Assembly (NCBI GenBank): GCA_905178155.1
Contig: CAJINV010000021.1
Location: 912,449-976,448, forward strand
Direction of reading: 5' to 3'
Source of the DNA: Amoebophrya sp. A120
Lineage: Eukaryota; Sar; Dinophyceae; Syndiniales; Amoebophryaceae
DNA length: 64,000 nucleotides
In this document: piece by piece, positions 1 through 9,989 of the stretch
Layout: each line of letters starts with the position of its first letter
Position numbering within the stretch: the stretch's first letter is position 1
The notes under the pieces: generated by a model
Told to the model about the DNA's origin: nothing
The model's database searches: none
What the model saw: the letters and a program-made list of their open reading frames with translations, nothing else
Translations under genes and position numbers: made by a program

Positions 1-683
1 ATCTCCTGGCATTCGTTGTATTCAAACTCGTCGTCCTCGTCGGAGGCTGGTTCATGTAGATTGGTGTTAGAAGGAGCGGCAGTTGACTTGGAAATGTTAT
101 TTGCACTTGTTCCGCTCATCTTCGTTGCTGCCTTCTTACTACCCTGCTTGACCTCGCGAAAATCCGTGATGGCTTGCAATCCGAGAATACCGATGTGCAC
201 GTGGTCGTTTTTCGCCCAGTTGAAATTTGTGCTGTGCTTCTTACGCATGGACAGGAACAATTCTTCCTGCAGCGACTTGTAGAAGCTTCCGAGAAAGCGG
301 CTGTCGAACTCGAGGTCGGCCACGTGGTCCCAGTCGTCGGGCCCCTGCGCCTCTGCACTGCCTTGGTTGATGTAGTCAAAACTCTTCGGGGCGAGCACAA
401 ACTTCGCGAAGGTGTGGTTTCGCGCACTACCGGTTGTCGTCTTCACGAAAAACAGAGACCACAACTGGTTCTTGCCATGGACGTCGCCGCACTTTCCGAA
501 CGCTTTTGGCTTGATGGCGACGGTCCGCTCCTGGTGGTGCTGACAGCAGTTTTCCTCTGATGTGCGCGCCGACACCCACAACGCTTTCCGCAAAATATCC
601 TTGTCCTGTTTTTTGGATTTGCCGCGGACACTGTCGGGCGTCATGTCCGATGTCGTGTGGAGAAGCTGCAGGAAGTCGGCCAT
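1..683 (-). CDS. Unknown protein, 3' end beyond window
   Basis: One open frame runs from an ATG at 683 to the window edge without a stop, giving 227 codons. The middle part (about residues 55-190) looks like a folded domain, with segments such as QLWSLFFVKTT and FAKFVLAPKSFDYI. The tail seen at the edge is acidic and serine-rich (DEDDEF). I do not recognise the family. No introner element interrupts the visible part. The start is the first ATG of the frame; the real gene could have upstream exons. Confidence 0.7.
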   Translation of the reverse strand, partial: MADFLQLLHTTSDMTPDSVRGKSKKQDKDILRKALWVSARTSEENCCQHHQERTVAIKPKAFGKCGDVHGKNQLWSLFFVKTTTGSARNHTFAKFVLAPKSFDYINQGSAEAQGPDDWDHVADLEFDSRFLGSFYKSLQEELFLSMRKKHSTNFNWAKNDHVHIGILGLQAITDFREVKQGSKKAATKMSGTSANNISKSTAAPSNTNLHEPASDEDDEFEYNECQE

Positions 684-1232
684 CGTGCTGTTTGTGTCGA
701 CGATTCAGTCTGCCAATAACGACAAAAACGACGTAACTACACTACTAGATTACAGTTCAAACATTTGTGAATGATCTCCAGCACCACGGAATATCTGAAT
801 GTTTTCAAGGTCCGGTTTAGAGTGCGGATGTTTGTCGTCCGTGCTGCCGCAAAGCGCAAATCATGGCCAAATTTCTCTATACTCTGCCTTCGGCTTTGGT
901 ACAACGCACGTGCAACTCGAGCAAGCTCCAGATATACGCTTTTGCAACGTGCCAGTACCTACCTCTCGTCCGTTGCTGTTTTTTATTCCATTTGGTAGTG
1001 GTAAATCGCAGTATCATGAATAAGCAGACTCCTCTCGCAGGTCTCTCGCTCTCGATAGCGTCGCACATGCTCCTTCTTTTGACGAAGGGAAGATGACAAA
1101 AATCGGGGTATATTGAACGCACGATGCAGCATCTGCTGTCGCATCGAGAACACGAGAAGCAGCGCAGCGACCTCAGCATGTGGAATAGTGTTATTGTTGC
1201 ACCATGTGTTGTTGCAATGTCAAAAGGTATCT
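684..1232. other. Intergenic, nothing recognised
   Basis: Holds the 3' flank of the DUF229 gene and the 5' flank of the first gene. I see no element ends, no RNA gene and no convincing exon. Confidence 0.5.
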
Positions 1233-4200
1233 CTACAGAAACCCCGGCTGCACGGTTGGTTCCTGATTGAACAATATTCTCATGCACTTGCACCACTGTG
1301 GGGACAGTCCTTTCCTCTTCATACTGGCCTCGTCCATGAACTTGGTGATGCACTTTGTGTAGTGCCCGTACACCGTGATCTCCGCCAAGTGTCGCACGTC
1401 CACGCGCCCGGAGTCTAGCAGAATCACCGCACTATACTGGAACTTGCCGTTGACCGCCTGTTCGGGTTTGGGATTTTTTGAACTTTGATCATGTTCGAGC
1501 CCCTCCATGGAAGAGTAGACCAAGTGCTCCTGCGCGAATTCCACGATCACGTTCACGGTTGCAGAGTCCAGCACCTTCTGTCGGTTGTTGTTATCCCTTG
1601 TTTCGCTCGGGCGGATCAGGGCCGAGCTGGACTGGACCACACGACAGGGGGATTCGTGGAAGGGGAGGTCGCAGTATGACAGTGCACAATTCCCGCCCCC
1701 ACCTCATGTGTCATGCAAAATCCCAAATCCAGTCCTCACTGCCTCGTGGCACTGTTTGCATGACTGAATAAATTTCGAAAGGAGCCCAAACAGTACTACA
1801 GCAAGTGCATAGATTTGTCATGCACAGGCTCCAGGGTCGCTGGCGCCTGTATTGCTGTTCATGCAATACAAATGAGGGGAAGGGGGAGTTGTGCACTGTC
1901 ATACGCATATTTCGTCGACGTTCTCCACGTCGTCCTCCGGTTTCAGGGTGCGCAGCAAGGTATCCACTCAAGAAGTACTATCGCACTCGTAGTAATTATC
2001 GCAGTCATGCATTATAAATCCCCTTCTTGAGGTGCATCCGCATCACAAATCCTGTTTCTCAATCTCATGCTGAAGAAGTTTGTCATGCGGTTGCCACTAA
2101 CTAGTACGGTAATAAACTTTTGCATTTCATACACGGACCGCGGCATGTCCCCGATCTGGACCTGCCGGCGTTTGTAGGCGTGGTACCCGCCTCGATACTG
2201 CGTAATCTTGTCCGCGATCGCGGTGCAGAACTCGCGCTGCAGCTTCGCGGGCCACTCGAAGTGCAGAATGCTCTCGAAGCTCCACTCGGTCGGGACCTGG
2301 TTGTCCGCGGTGAGGTACTGGTATCTTTGTTCTACTTTAGGAGTTATAGTAGTTTCTACTGCTCCTGTGGCGCTTGCCGCTGCGCCGGGCGACTTTTTGC
2401 CTGACGTTATGACGGAATACAAAACGTCGTAAATATGGTGGGGCGACAGAGGTTTCTCCGCCGCGTAGGTGGCCAAGTTTTGCTCTAAAACAGCGCCCAG
2501 ATGTTGAGGAACGACTTCGACGCCATTTGGTGCTGTTGAACCAGCTGCAGGAGGGGTCGTGCTGGGAGCACTAGCACCAATTTTCTGGTCCTTCCCGAGC
2601 TTGACCACCAGGGGTGGATTGCGGTGGTGAAAGGCCTGGAGTTCCAAAAACGGCGACACCGGGGGGATGCGGCCGTGGTCGGAGCACAGGATCAGGGACA
2701 AGTTTGGGTGGCGCAGGAAGAGCTCGCGGAAAAAATCGCGAAAAAACGTATCCATGTTGTTCACCACGGGGGCGCCGGGGCGGTACTTCGGGTGCAGCAT
2801 GGTGTGTCCCTCGTCGAAATAGGCCACGGCAAAGGCCTTTTCGTCCTTGAAGACGTCGTAGAAATCCAGGAGGTCTTCAAGTAACAGCTTGGAAACTTGA
2901 TGCTCCGACTCCAGCTCTATCGAAGGGTCTTGGATCGTGGAAGACGGCCCGGTGCGCCGTCCTTGTTTTCCAACGCCTTTTGTATTTTTGCCAAAAGAAG
3001 ACGAAGTAGATCCAGCTGTAGTTCCTTTTCCGTCGTCGTCCGGTGGATCTACAACTCCACCTGTAGTCGCTCCAGCTATTATTGTTCCGGGCCGCACGGT
3101 GCTGTCGGTTTCAGCGATTTCTTTTTCTTTCAGAAGGGTTTTCAGGCCCAGCGACTCCTGCACGTTTTCTTGGCCGCCGCCAAAGTAGTAGCTCGCGCCC
3201 GTTTCCATCGGCGCGACATGGATCAGGCGCTCGCCCGTCACGCGATCAAAACAAACGCTGTACCCGTTTTCGGTGCGACATTCCAAACCTTCCGGAACCA
3301 CGCCGGCGTCCAGCTGCTTGGCGAGCTGCTCGCCCTCCTTCTCCTGGTCGCTCCACGCGTTCACGATGGTGTTGGCCGGTTTGGATGTTGCGGGGAGATG
3401 TTGAACTTGAATCCCGGAGGAGGTTATTACACTTGCACTGCTTGACTCTGCTTCGAAGATTTCCGACGGAGCAAGTGTCGCTGCAGTACCATCGTTCCCG
3501 TGGTCAACATCTTCCCCTCGGCCTTTGTTTTCCACAATAGCTGCTGAGCTACTTGTGCCAGTTCTGATCTCTGCTCCATCAGTCCTCCTTATTCGCAACT
3601 CCGTACTGCTGCTGAGGAATTGCCGACCCTCTGGCGCACCTTGGACCTTCTCCCCGGGCTTCAGCCCCAGCTTGTCCGCGTCCGGACGCTGCCCGTGGCC
3701 CCAGCGCTTGAAACTGCGCAACCGCACCGCCGTGCCGTTTTGCAGCGTCGCGTTGAAGGCCGGAGACAACACTTGCGTGGCCCGCCCCGTGCTGCACCAC
3801 CCTTTCACCGGCGACCACGTGCGCGCGGCGTACTGGCTCTGCAGCTCGGCGAAATGCATCCAGTAGCTGAGGCAGTAGCACTTCTGGAACCGCGTGTGCA
3901 GGCTGCAGTCGCAGCCGGCGAAGGTGCGAAAGCCCTCCTGCTGCGCGACGCTCAGGATGTGCTTCTCCTTGTCCGTCCACACGTCGCGGTCGCGCCATAT
4001 AGAGTTCTCAACCGTCACACTCTCAACTGTTACATGAGTTTGTGATGCACGAACAGCAAAGGTTAAATCGGGTAGCTTGCAGCTCTCGCATCACAAATAT
4101 GGCGCAGATTATCAGCCTGTTTAGCACTTGGGGGATTTGTCATGCGAAGTAGCTTGATCGTGTGGCAGCTGGTAGCAATTTTGCATGGCAAATCGTGTAA

Positions 4201-5958
4201 CAGTTGAGAGTGTAACGCTTGAGAATCCCATACGCCAAAACTTCTGCCCGGTAATTATTCCGAGTAAAAACATCCCCACCCCAGAGTTGTCATGCAAATT
4301 TGCATGCCAAAAAAGTTTCTCATGCGAAGCCCCATGAGAAGCTTTTTCTAGTCGCGTTTTGGGATTTGTGATGCTAGAAATAGCATGATATGCTAGATCT
4401 GTGATGCTGCTGAACTAGCTAAACAGGACTACACTACGAGGACAAACTTGTCATGCGAGACCACCAAAGTTGGCCGATTTGTCTAGCAGATTTTCCACGT
4501 TGACTCTGGTATGGGGACGTTTTTACTCAGGATAGTAATATTCACGCCGGGGCGGGCGGGGAAGGGTTCGCCGTGCGCCATGGGATACTGATTCAGCGGA
4601 GAATTCGGCTATGCAAGAATACAAATTTTTTGCCGTACACACAAAATGCATCGTACACATTTCAACATCCCCCAATGAATGAGGGAGAGCATGTTGGCAT
4701 TTGGTGTACGCTACTACAAAAACCTCGAAGGTAGTGCATTTGTAAGTACAATAAGAATAAATTGAAACTGTGTACAACTATTACGGCATAATGAATTTCC
4801 TGTCCATATCGGCCCGACGACGTTGAAGTTGTCGAAAATTGTAGCATTCAAGTACTGCGACAGGTACAGCATCGTCTTCGGCAGGCTGCGAAGCACTTCA
4901 CGAAAGCTGAGCATATCGAGAATGATGAGAAGGACCTTTTTCTTTGTGTCTTCACCGTCCTCTGCGGTCTCTGCTGCGGTCGTTTTACTAGCGGATGTCG
5001 AGGGGTTCTCAATTTCTCCTCTTTCCTGTTTAGTATCTTCCAGTGCACCTTCACCTCCGGAAGCGGAGGGCAGTCGCAGTGCGTGTGGTTCATCAAGATC
5101 TGCAGGAAGAACTTCCGAGGAGGTACTACTTCTAGAACTTGTGGCGCTAGCAGTACTGACCCCTTCTTTACGTTTACTTTTTTCTCCGCCAAGAGAAGCT
5201 GCATCCCGAAGAACAAAATCAGCCGCGCCTCCTGAGGCCCGTTTCCCCCGTGCGTTGACCAATTTGCTCGGATGCGGCATGCCCCCCTTCTCCGCGACGC
5301 AGTTTTTCACGGCGTCGGGGATGTTTTTCTCCTCGGTAAACAGGCTCTCCATCGCGCACCCGTCCCGACGATTGGCGATCTCCTTGTGGTTCAGCGCCTC
5401 CACCAGTTCGTCCATCCTCCGGAACTCTTTCACCGCTTTCAATTTCTGTCGGTGGGCCCGGTCGTCGCGGCAGAAGCCCCAGGGGTGGTCGAAAAAGAAC
5501 GGGTCCGCGACGTCCTCATTGGTCCAGCTCTCGTGCTCCTCGAAAAACAACGTGACTTCATCAAGTGACCCCGATGCGGTGGTTATTGTGGTGTTTTTCT
5601 GCATGAGGGCTTCGTCCTCGGCCCGCTCTCGCTGTGTAACTTCTGGTCGTGCAGTTTCTGTTTCTGGTAACGCAGATTCTGTCTTCCTATCCTCCTCGTT
5701 GTAAATTTCGCCCTTTGCAGATGCCTCGTCCTGTATTTCTGGCAGCATTATTCTATGCCCAACTGGAATGTCCATGCGCAGACTTGTGGCTGCCATGAGG
5801 CGGTTCCGTCTCTTCAATTCCTCCAATCCCTGCCTCCGAAGCGCGCCTCCGCTTACCGAGCGAAAGCTGCTCGATAGTTGTACACAGGTGAGGCAAGCAA
5901 CAACAAAATAGAGACCACGGAGAGCGGCCAACATTGAGAACGGACGCAGACGCAACAT
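1233..5958 (-). CDS. DUF229 / alkaline-phosphatase-superfamily membrane or secreted protein
   Basis: Six exons (5958-4809, 4585-4535, 4255-4233, 3997-2132, 1960-1904, 1674-1233) joined across five introner elements give 1187 aa in one frame; one copy of each 5-bp duplication is kept. Residues 1-35 form a hydrophobic signal or anchor. The DUF229 hallmarks follow in order: KKVLLIILDMLSFREVLRS (nucleophile/metal region), NATIFDNFNVVG, LILCSDHG (metal-binding DHG motif), and at the C terminus an ISR-YG-C-C-like stretch seen as EITVYGHYTKC then WCKC. Acidic, low-complexity inserts make it longer than usual members. DUF229 proteins share the alkaline-phosphatase/sulfatase fold; the substrate is unknown. 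ATG 5958 is the first ATG of the frame. Confidence 0.85.
1675..1903. mobile_element. Introner element, family A
   Basis: 229 bp with ends TATGACAGTGCACAA and its inverse. Flanking copies CGCAG/CGCAT. Excision joins the DUF229 coding sequence as DEICDLPFHESPCR in frame. Confidence 0.92.
1961..2131. mobile_element. Introner element, family B (diverged ends)
   Basis: 171 bp. The inverted ends resemble TATCC...GTACTATCGCACTCG and its partner ending TTTTGCATTTCATA. Flanks CAAGG/CACGG. Excision gives a continuous frame in the DUF229 gene. Confidence 0.85.
3998..4232. mobile_element. Introner element, family D
   Basis: 235 bp; ends contain GTTACACTCTCAACTG-type repeats in inverse. Exact CGCCA duplication. 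The exon join reads KFWRDRDVWTDKE. Confidence 0.93.
4256..4534. mobile_element. Introner element, family E
   Basis: 279 bp; ends contain GAGTAAAAACRTCCCCACCC and its inverse. Exact GTAAT duplication. It is separated from the family D element by an exon with only 18 unique bases. Confidence 0.93.
4586..4808. mobile_element. Introner element, family G-like
   Basis: 223 bp; imperfect inverted ends TATGGACAGGAAATTC / GAATTCTCCGCTGAATCAGTA (coding strand). Flanks TGGGA/TCGGC are diverged. Excision joins NVVGPMAHGEP in frame. Confidence 0.7.
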
Positions 5959-6509
5959 CTTTAATTTCAAGAGTCGACTCGTAAAAATTTCAATTATGAA
6001 GGCTTAGGCTGCAGGTGCAGCCAATTTTTGCTCTTGCTCTCACACTGCGCTGAGCGTGACTTCTTCTCTCGTGGAATGGTAAAAGAAATATGGCCGCTGG
6101 ACGTCTCGGTCTCCTGTTTGACTTTGACCAAAAAGGAAAAAAACAGAGCGCATAGAAAGACCTTCTTCTTGTTACACTCCTCGATGGATGTTGAACAAAA
6201 GTGCATGTATTGATAAACGAAAGGCCACGACCCTCCTGCTTGGATCTAGGTTCAACATCAACAGATGGAAACATCATATGAGCAATTGCGTGAGCGTGCG
6301 ATTGTCGTGGCGAAAAATGTGGTCGTGGTGCACAGAAATGTTGATCTTGATAGCGAATCCACATCATGTTTGTTGCAAAGAGAAAAAAAAAACGTGTCGC
6401 GGTTATTTAGAACTCGTCAGCGGGCCGCGTCCGAGTCGGTTCGTCTTAGCAGTTGTGTGTGACTGACTACATAAAGTACTTTCAATGTTCAAACCGCTAC
6501 CGGGATCTT
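5959..6509. other. Intergenic, nothing recognised
   Basis: Lies between the DUF229 start and the TCD1 stop. No element ends or plausible exons are seen. Confidence 0.5.
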
Positions 6510-9113
6510 CTACTGACCAACATCATGATCATCTCCCAGGATTAGCCTAGCTCTATTGAGACAATTCTGCAAGCGTTGGATATTTTTCTCCTCGCTCATG
6601 AATTCGGGAATCGGACCGCTCCAGACTGGATGTTGAACGGTTTCCTTCCTTTCGGCCGCGTTGTCCCCATCAACATTGTTCGAAGATCTACTAGTATTCC
6701 ACCCCTTGTACCACCGGACGATCGCCATGGCCTCGTTTTTGTTGACCAGCACCCAATTTTCCGGGAAACTGTAGAACTTCTTCGGGGGCGGTGCAAGATC
6801 CTCCTCCGTTATCGGCGCATCGAAGAGGTCAAAGGCCGTGTCATGCTCAAGGTCGCTGTCTTCAGCATGCACAGCATTCTCACGTTCGACGCACTTCTGC
6901 TCCGTGGTGGCAGGGGCCACGACGTGTTCATCTTCTCCCGCCACAACGAAACTCGCAGGTGTAGTACCTGAGTTCTTGGTCTCCGCTGTCAACGTTTTAT
7001 CTTCCTCGTCAACTTCTGCAAGAATTTTTGCGTCCCCGCTTGTACAACTAGTTTTTTTATTCCCTTCCAACGTTAATACTTTCATCAAACACTGCCCTAG
7101 CACTTCCGGATCTACGGGCACGAGCTGCAACTGCTCGCCTTTCGTGTCTTGCAGGCAGCCCCGTCTTTTGTACACGTCGTAGAGCAGAATCTCCGCGTGT
7201 TCGCAGCTCACCCAGTGCGCCTCGAAGGGGAGCATCAGTTTGGCCTTTTCCAAGTACCGCCGCCACGTTTTGGTTTTCAGCGGCTCCCGTTCGGCCTGCA
7301 GCGGCTGGCCCGACAATTCCGCGAGCACGAAGCTCGCCAGGGTGTAGCCGGCGCACGCGGGGACCGGGGCGGTCACCGGAAGCGTCCGCACCCGAAAGTT
7401 TTCCAGGGGCGCAAAGTCCTTGGCGTTCTCCGGGGTCTGGTGCTCCTTCAGCGGCATCAGACTGCGCCCGGTGCGCTCCACGCTGTAGCAGACCATAATG
7501 TCGTCGAGGTCGACGATGTGGTTGAGTGCAGGAGGAACAGGAGAGGGGGAAGACGCGGCGGCTCCGGAAGTAGTTGTATCTGTCTTCAATATTACCCCAT
7601 CTTCGCCTCCTACGTTCGTCGTGGGACCAAGATCTTCGTGTTGCTCCAGTGGTCCTCGAAGCAGTCCGGCTTGTTTATGATCCGCCGTACGATAATTATC
7701 CTCGGAACAAGTACTTGGTGTACTGTCGCAATTCTTTTCATCGACGTTCTTCTTGGCTGATTCGACGATTTCATGATCCTCATCTACACGACAAAATATA
7801 GAGTCCTTCGACACGGAACAAGACATGTTGACCACAGCTTTACTGTTCCTCAAACGCAGCTCCTGTCGCACCCGCTTCGCAAGCTCGCATTCCACCGTGT
7901 CCGTCAAGGAGCCCAGGCGCAACTTCGTCGGGTCTGCCTTCGCAGCCATCCCTGCGGAGACCACCAAGGGGATCTGGTGCAGACTGCAGAATTGGATCAG
8001 GTCGCATTTCGTCGGCAAATTGTCAATGCAATCCACAACGAAATCCGGCTTAGCTGTAGAGTTGAGGTTCTGCAGGTCCTCGTGGGGACGAGAGGTGGAC
8101 GTCGAGATGTAATTTTTAGCACGACCGTGGTCCTCCGAAACAACTACATCAAATTCGTCCAGAAGGAGCTCTTCCGCTCGGTCCAAGCTGAACAGCGCCT
8201 GCCTGGCGTCCACTTGGCAGAACGGGTTTGCTTTTAAAATGTAGTCCTTGACCGCAAACACCTTCTCCTTCCCGACGTCCTCCCAGGCGCTGCAGGCGTG
8301 GCGGTTCAGACTCGACAGGGAGACCATGTCGAAGTCAATGATGCGGATGCGGCCGACGCCGGACCGAGCCAGCGCCATGGCACAGTGGCTCCCGACCCCA
8401 CCAACCCCAACCACGACGGCGAACCCGTTCTGCACCTGCTTCTGGCCTTCTTCTCCGAAAAACTGGAGGTTGCGCACCAGCATCTCCTGTTGGATTTTCC
8501 GCCCGGTTGAGCCAGATGGAAGTTTCGTTTTCGTTCGGGATTGTGATAATTGGGACGAGGATGATGATGATGATGGAAAAGCGTCCTCCACTTGTAGTTC
8601 ATGAGGTCGACGTTCATCTTGGAGCTCCTTCTCATCTTCTTCAACCACGATCTTCTGAACAAGCGCCTGATCAACATGTCGCGCCGTGTTTAATATTTCT
8701 CCAGTAGTTGCGGTTCGTTCTTTTGCGGGTCTTTTTCTTTCATCTGCTTCTGCGCAGCTGGTTTCTTGGTCTTCTTGATCAACATGATCCTGAAAACAAG
8801 CAGCCTTCGTCAGAATGTTGATAAACTGAAGGAACCGACGGTAGTAGTAGCAGAGACCACGCTCCTTACTTTGAAGTACTTCTAGTCCGGCAGTGCAGCT
8901 GGTGCTCGTAGTTGATTTTTTGGAATTGTTGCTCTTATTGTTCCGTGAGACGACGTTCCTTTCGAACTGAACCGCCCGGCTTATCGCTCGCGCAGCTACG
9001 AGGCACACTATCAGGGTCTCAACTGATCTCCACGCCACTAGAGGTAGAGCAGTAGTTGCCACCGGTGGCTCCGGCACGGGCGATTGTGTCGTCCAAAAGT
9101 AGAGACCAAACAT
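6510..9113 (-). CDS. TCD1: tRNA threonylcarbamoyladenosine dehydratase (TcdA/Tcd1, E1-like)
   Basis: A single uninterrupted exon of 867 aa; ATG 9113 is the first ATG. A hydrophobic segment near residues 22-45 fits the mitochondrial outer-membrane anchoring of yeast Tcd1/Tcd2. The ThiF/E1-like Rossmann domain starts near residue 205 with the nucleotide motif GVGGVGSHCAMALARSG (236 on), then IIDFDMVSLSSLNRH and the TcdA-typical DFVVDCIDNLPTKCDLI, PLVVSAGMAAKADPTKL and KRVRQELR. The family makes the cyclic form of t6A at position 37 of ANN-decoding tRNAs, using ATP. Two acidic low-complexity inserts roughly double the usual length. It is the only large gene here with no intron. Confidence 0.9.
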   Translation of the reverse strand: MFGLYFWTTQSPVPEPPVATTALPLVAWRSVETLIVCLVAARAISRAVQFERNVVSRNNKSNNSKKSTTSTSCTAGLEVLQSKERGLCYYYRRFLQFINILTKAACFQDHVDQEDQETSCAEADERKRPAKERTATTGEILNTARHVDQALVQKIVVEEDEKELQDERRPHELQVEDAFPSSSSSSSQLSQSRTKTKLPSGSTGRKIQQEMLVRNLQFFGEEGQKQVQNGFAVVVGVGGVGSHCAMALARSGVGRIRIIDFDMVSLSSLNRHACSAWEDVGKEKVFAVKDYILKANPFCQVDARQALFSLDRAEELLLDEFDVVVSEDHGRAKNYISTSTSRPHEDLQNLNSTAKPDFVVDCIDNLPTKCDLIQFCSLHQIPLVVSAGMAAKADPTKLRLGSLTDTVECELAKRVRQELRLRNSKAVVNMSCSVSKDSIFCRVDEDHEIVESAKKNVDEKNCDSTPSTCSEDNYRTADHKQAGLLRGPLEQHEDLGPTTNVGGEDGVILKTDTTTSGAAASSPSPVPPALNHIVDLDDIMVCYSVERTGRSLMPLKEHQTPENAKDFAPLENFRVRTLPVTAPVPACAGYTLASFVLAELSGQPLQAEREPLKTKTWRRYLEKAKLMLPFEAHWVSCEHAEILLYDVYKRRGCLQDTKGEQLQLVPVDPEVLGQCLMKVLTLEGNKKTSCTSGDAKILAEVDEEDKTLTAETKNSGTTPASFVVAGEDEHVVAPATTEQKCVERENAVHAEDSDLEHDTAFDLFDAPITEEDLAPPPKKFYSFPENWVLVNKNEAMAIVRWYKGWNTSRSSNNVDGDNAAERKETVQHPVWSGPIPEFMSEEKNIQRLQNCLNRARLILGDDHDVGQ

Positions 9114-9989
9114 GATTCTTTTTCTGTGTAGTTTCAAATTTTTCGACGGAGTACTACAGAAGAAAGAGTAATTTATTCCTGATCTTCCGAGCAGGGGCTG
9201 TACTAAACTACGCTCCTACGGAACCATGAAAATCTCTAAAAAGTGTGGTCCTGGTGTTCGTCAAATTCATGTAAAAAAAAGATTTCTGTCTTCGAAAATG
9301 AGTCGTAAGAACTCTCCAAGAGCAAACACTCCTTCGTGCGGTTTCTCTACCGACGAAGGATAATGAGAGTGAGATCGAGGATCATCTGCTATTTTCATCA
9401 TTCCGAAGAAAGAACATAAACAATTTCTGGAGCATTCGAGAGTAGACTCTTCTTGTTCGTCAACAATGAAATGTTGTTTATTGGACCCAAGAAGAACTCG
9501 CTTTTGTCGAAAAGTTTGGATCTATTGAGCCGACTACAACTCTTCAACGAAAAATATCTGCGTTCTTTGATCAGATTTCAATTGTGAAAAATGCTGGAGA
9601 TCAACAGACACATCATCAAAAGTATGCACTTACACGACCACGGGTATTTCATTAAATTTTGCTTTCTTTCTTGCTTTCTGTTCATGCCCGGGCATGGCAT
9701 CAATTTCAATTGTTCCGAGGCCCTACAGTCCAACTCCGTGCTTTCACCAAAATTTTGCTCTTCCGTGCTCTTCAGCAAAATTTTCGGTGCTCCTCAGCAA
9801 AATTTTCGGACGGAAAGCGCCGCGCATGTGACACTACACCACAGCAGGCCGCGAGTTCTTGTATATGTACAACTAGAGCTATTGGAAGGGGACTAAGTAG
9901 TACCTTGAAGATTGCACCCGCGACATAGCTACAGGAATTTGAAGTCTGCTGTGATCGGTTGATTATATGCGGAGAACTATACTAGAGCT
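9114..9989. other. Intergenic, nothing recognised
   Basis: Between TCD1 and the channel gene. A few copies of CAAAATTTT(CG) near 9745-9810 form a small irregular repeat; otherwise nothing is seen. Confidence 0.5.
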
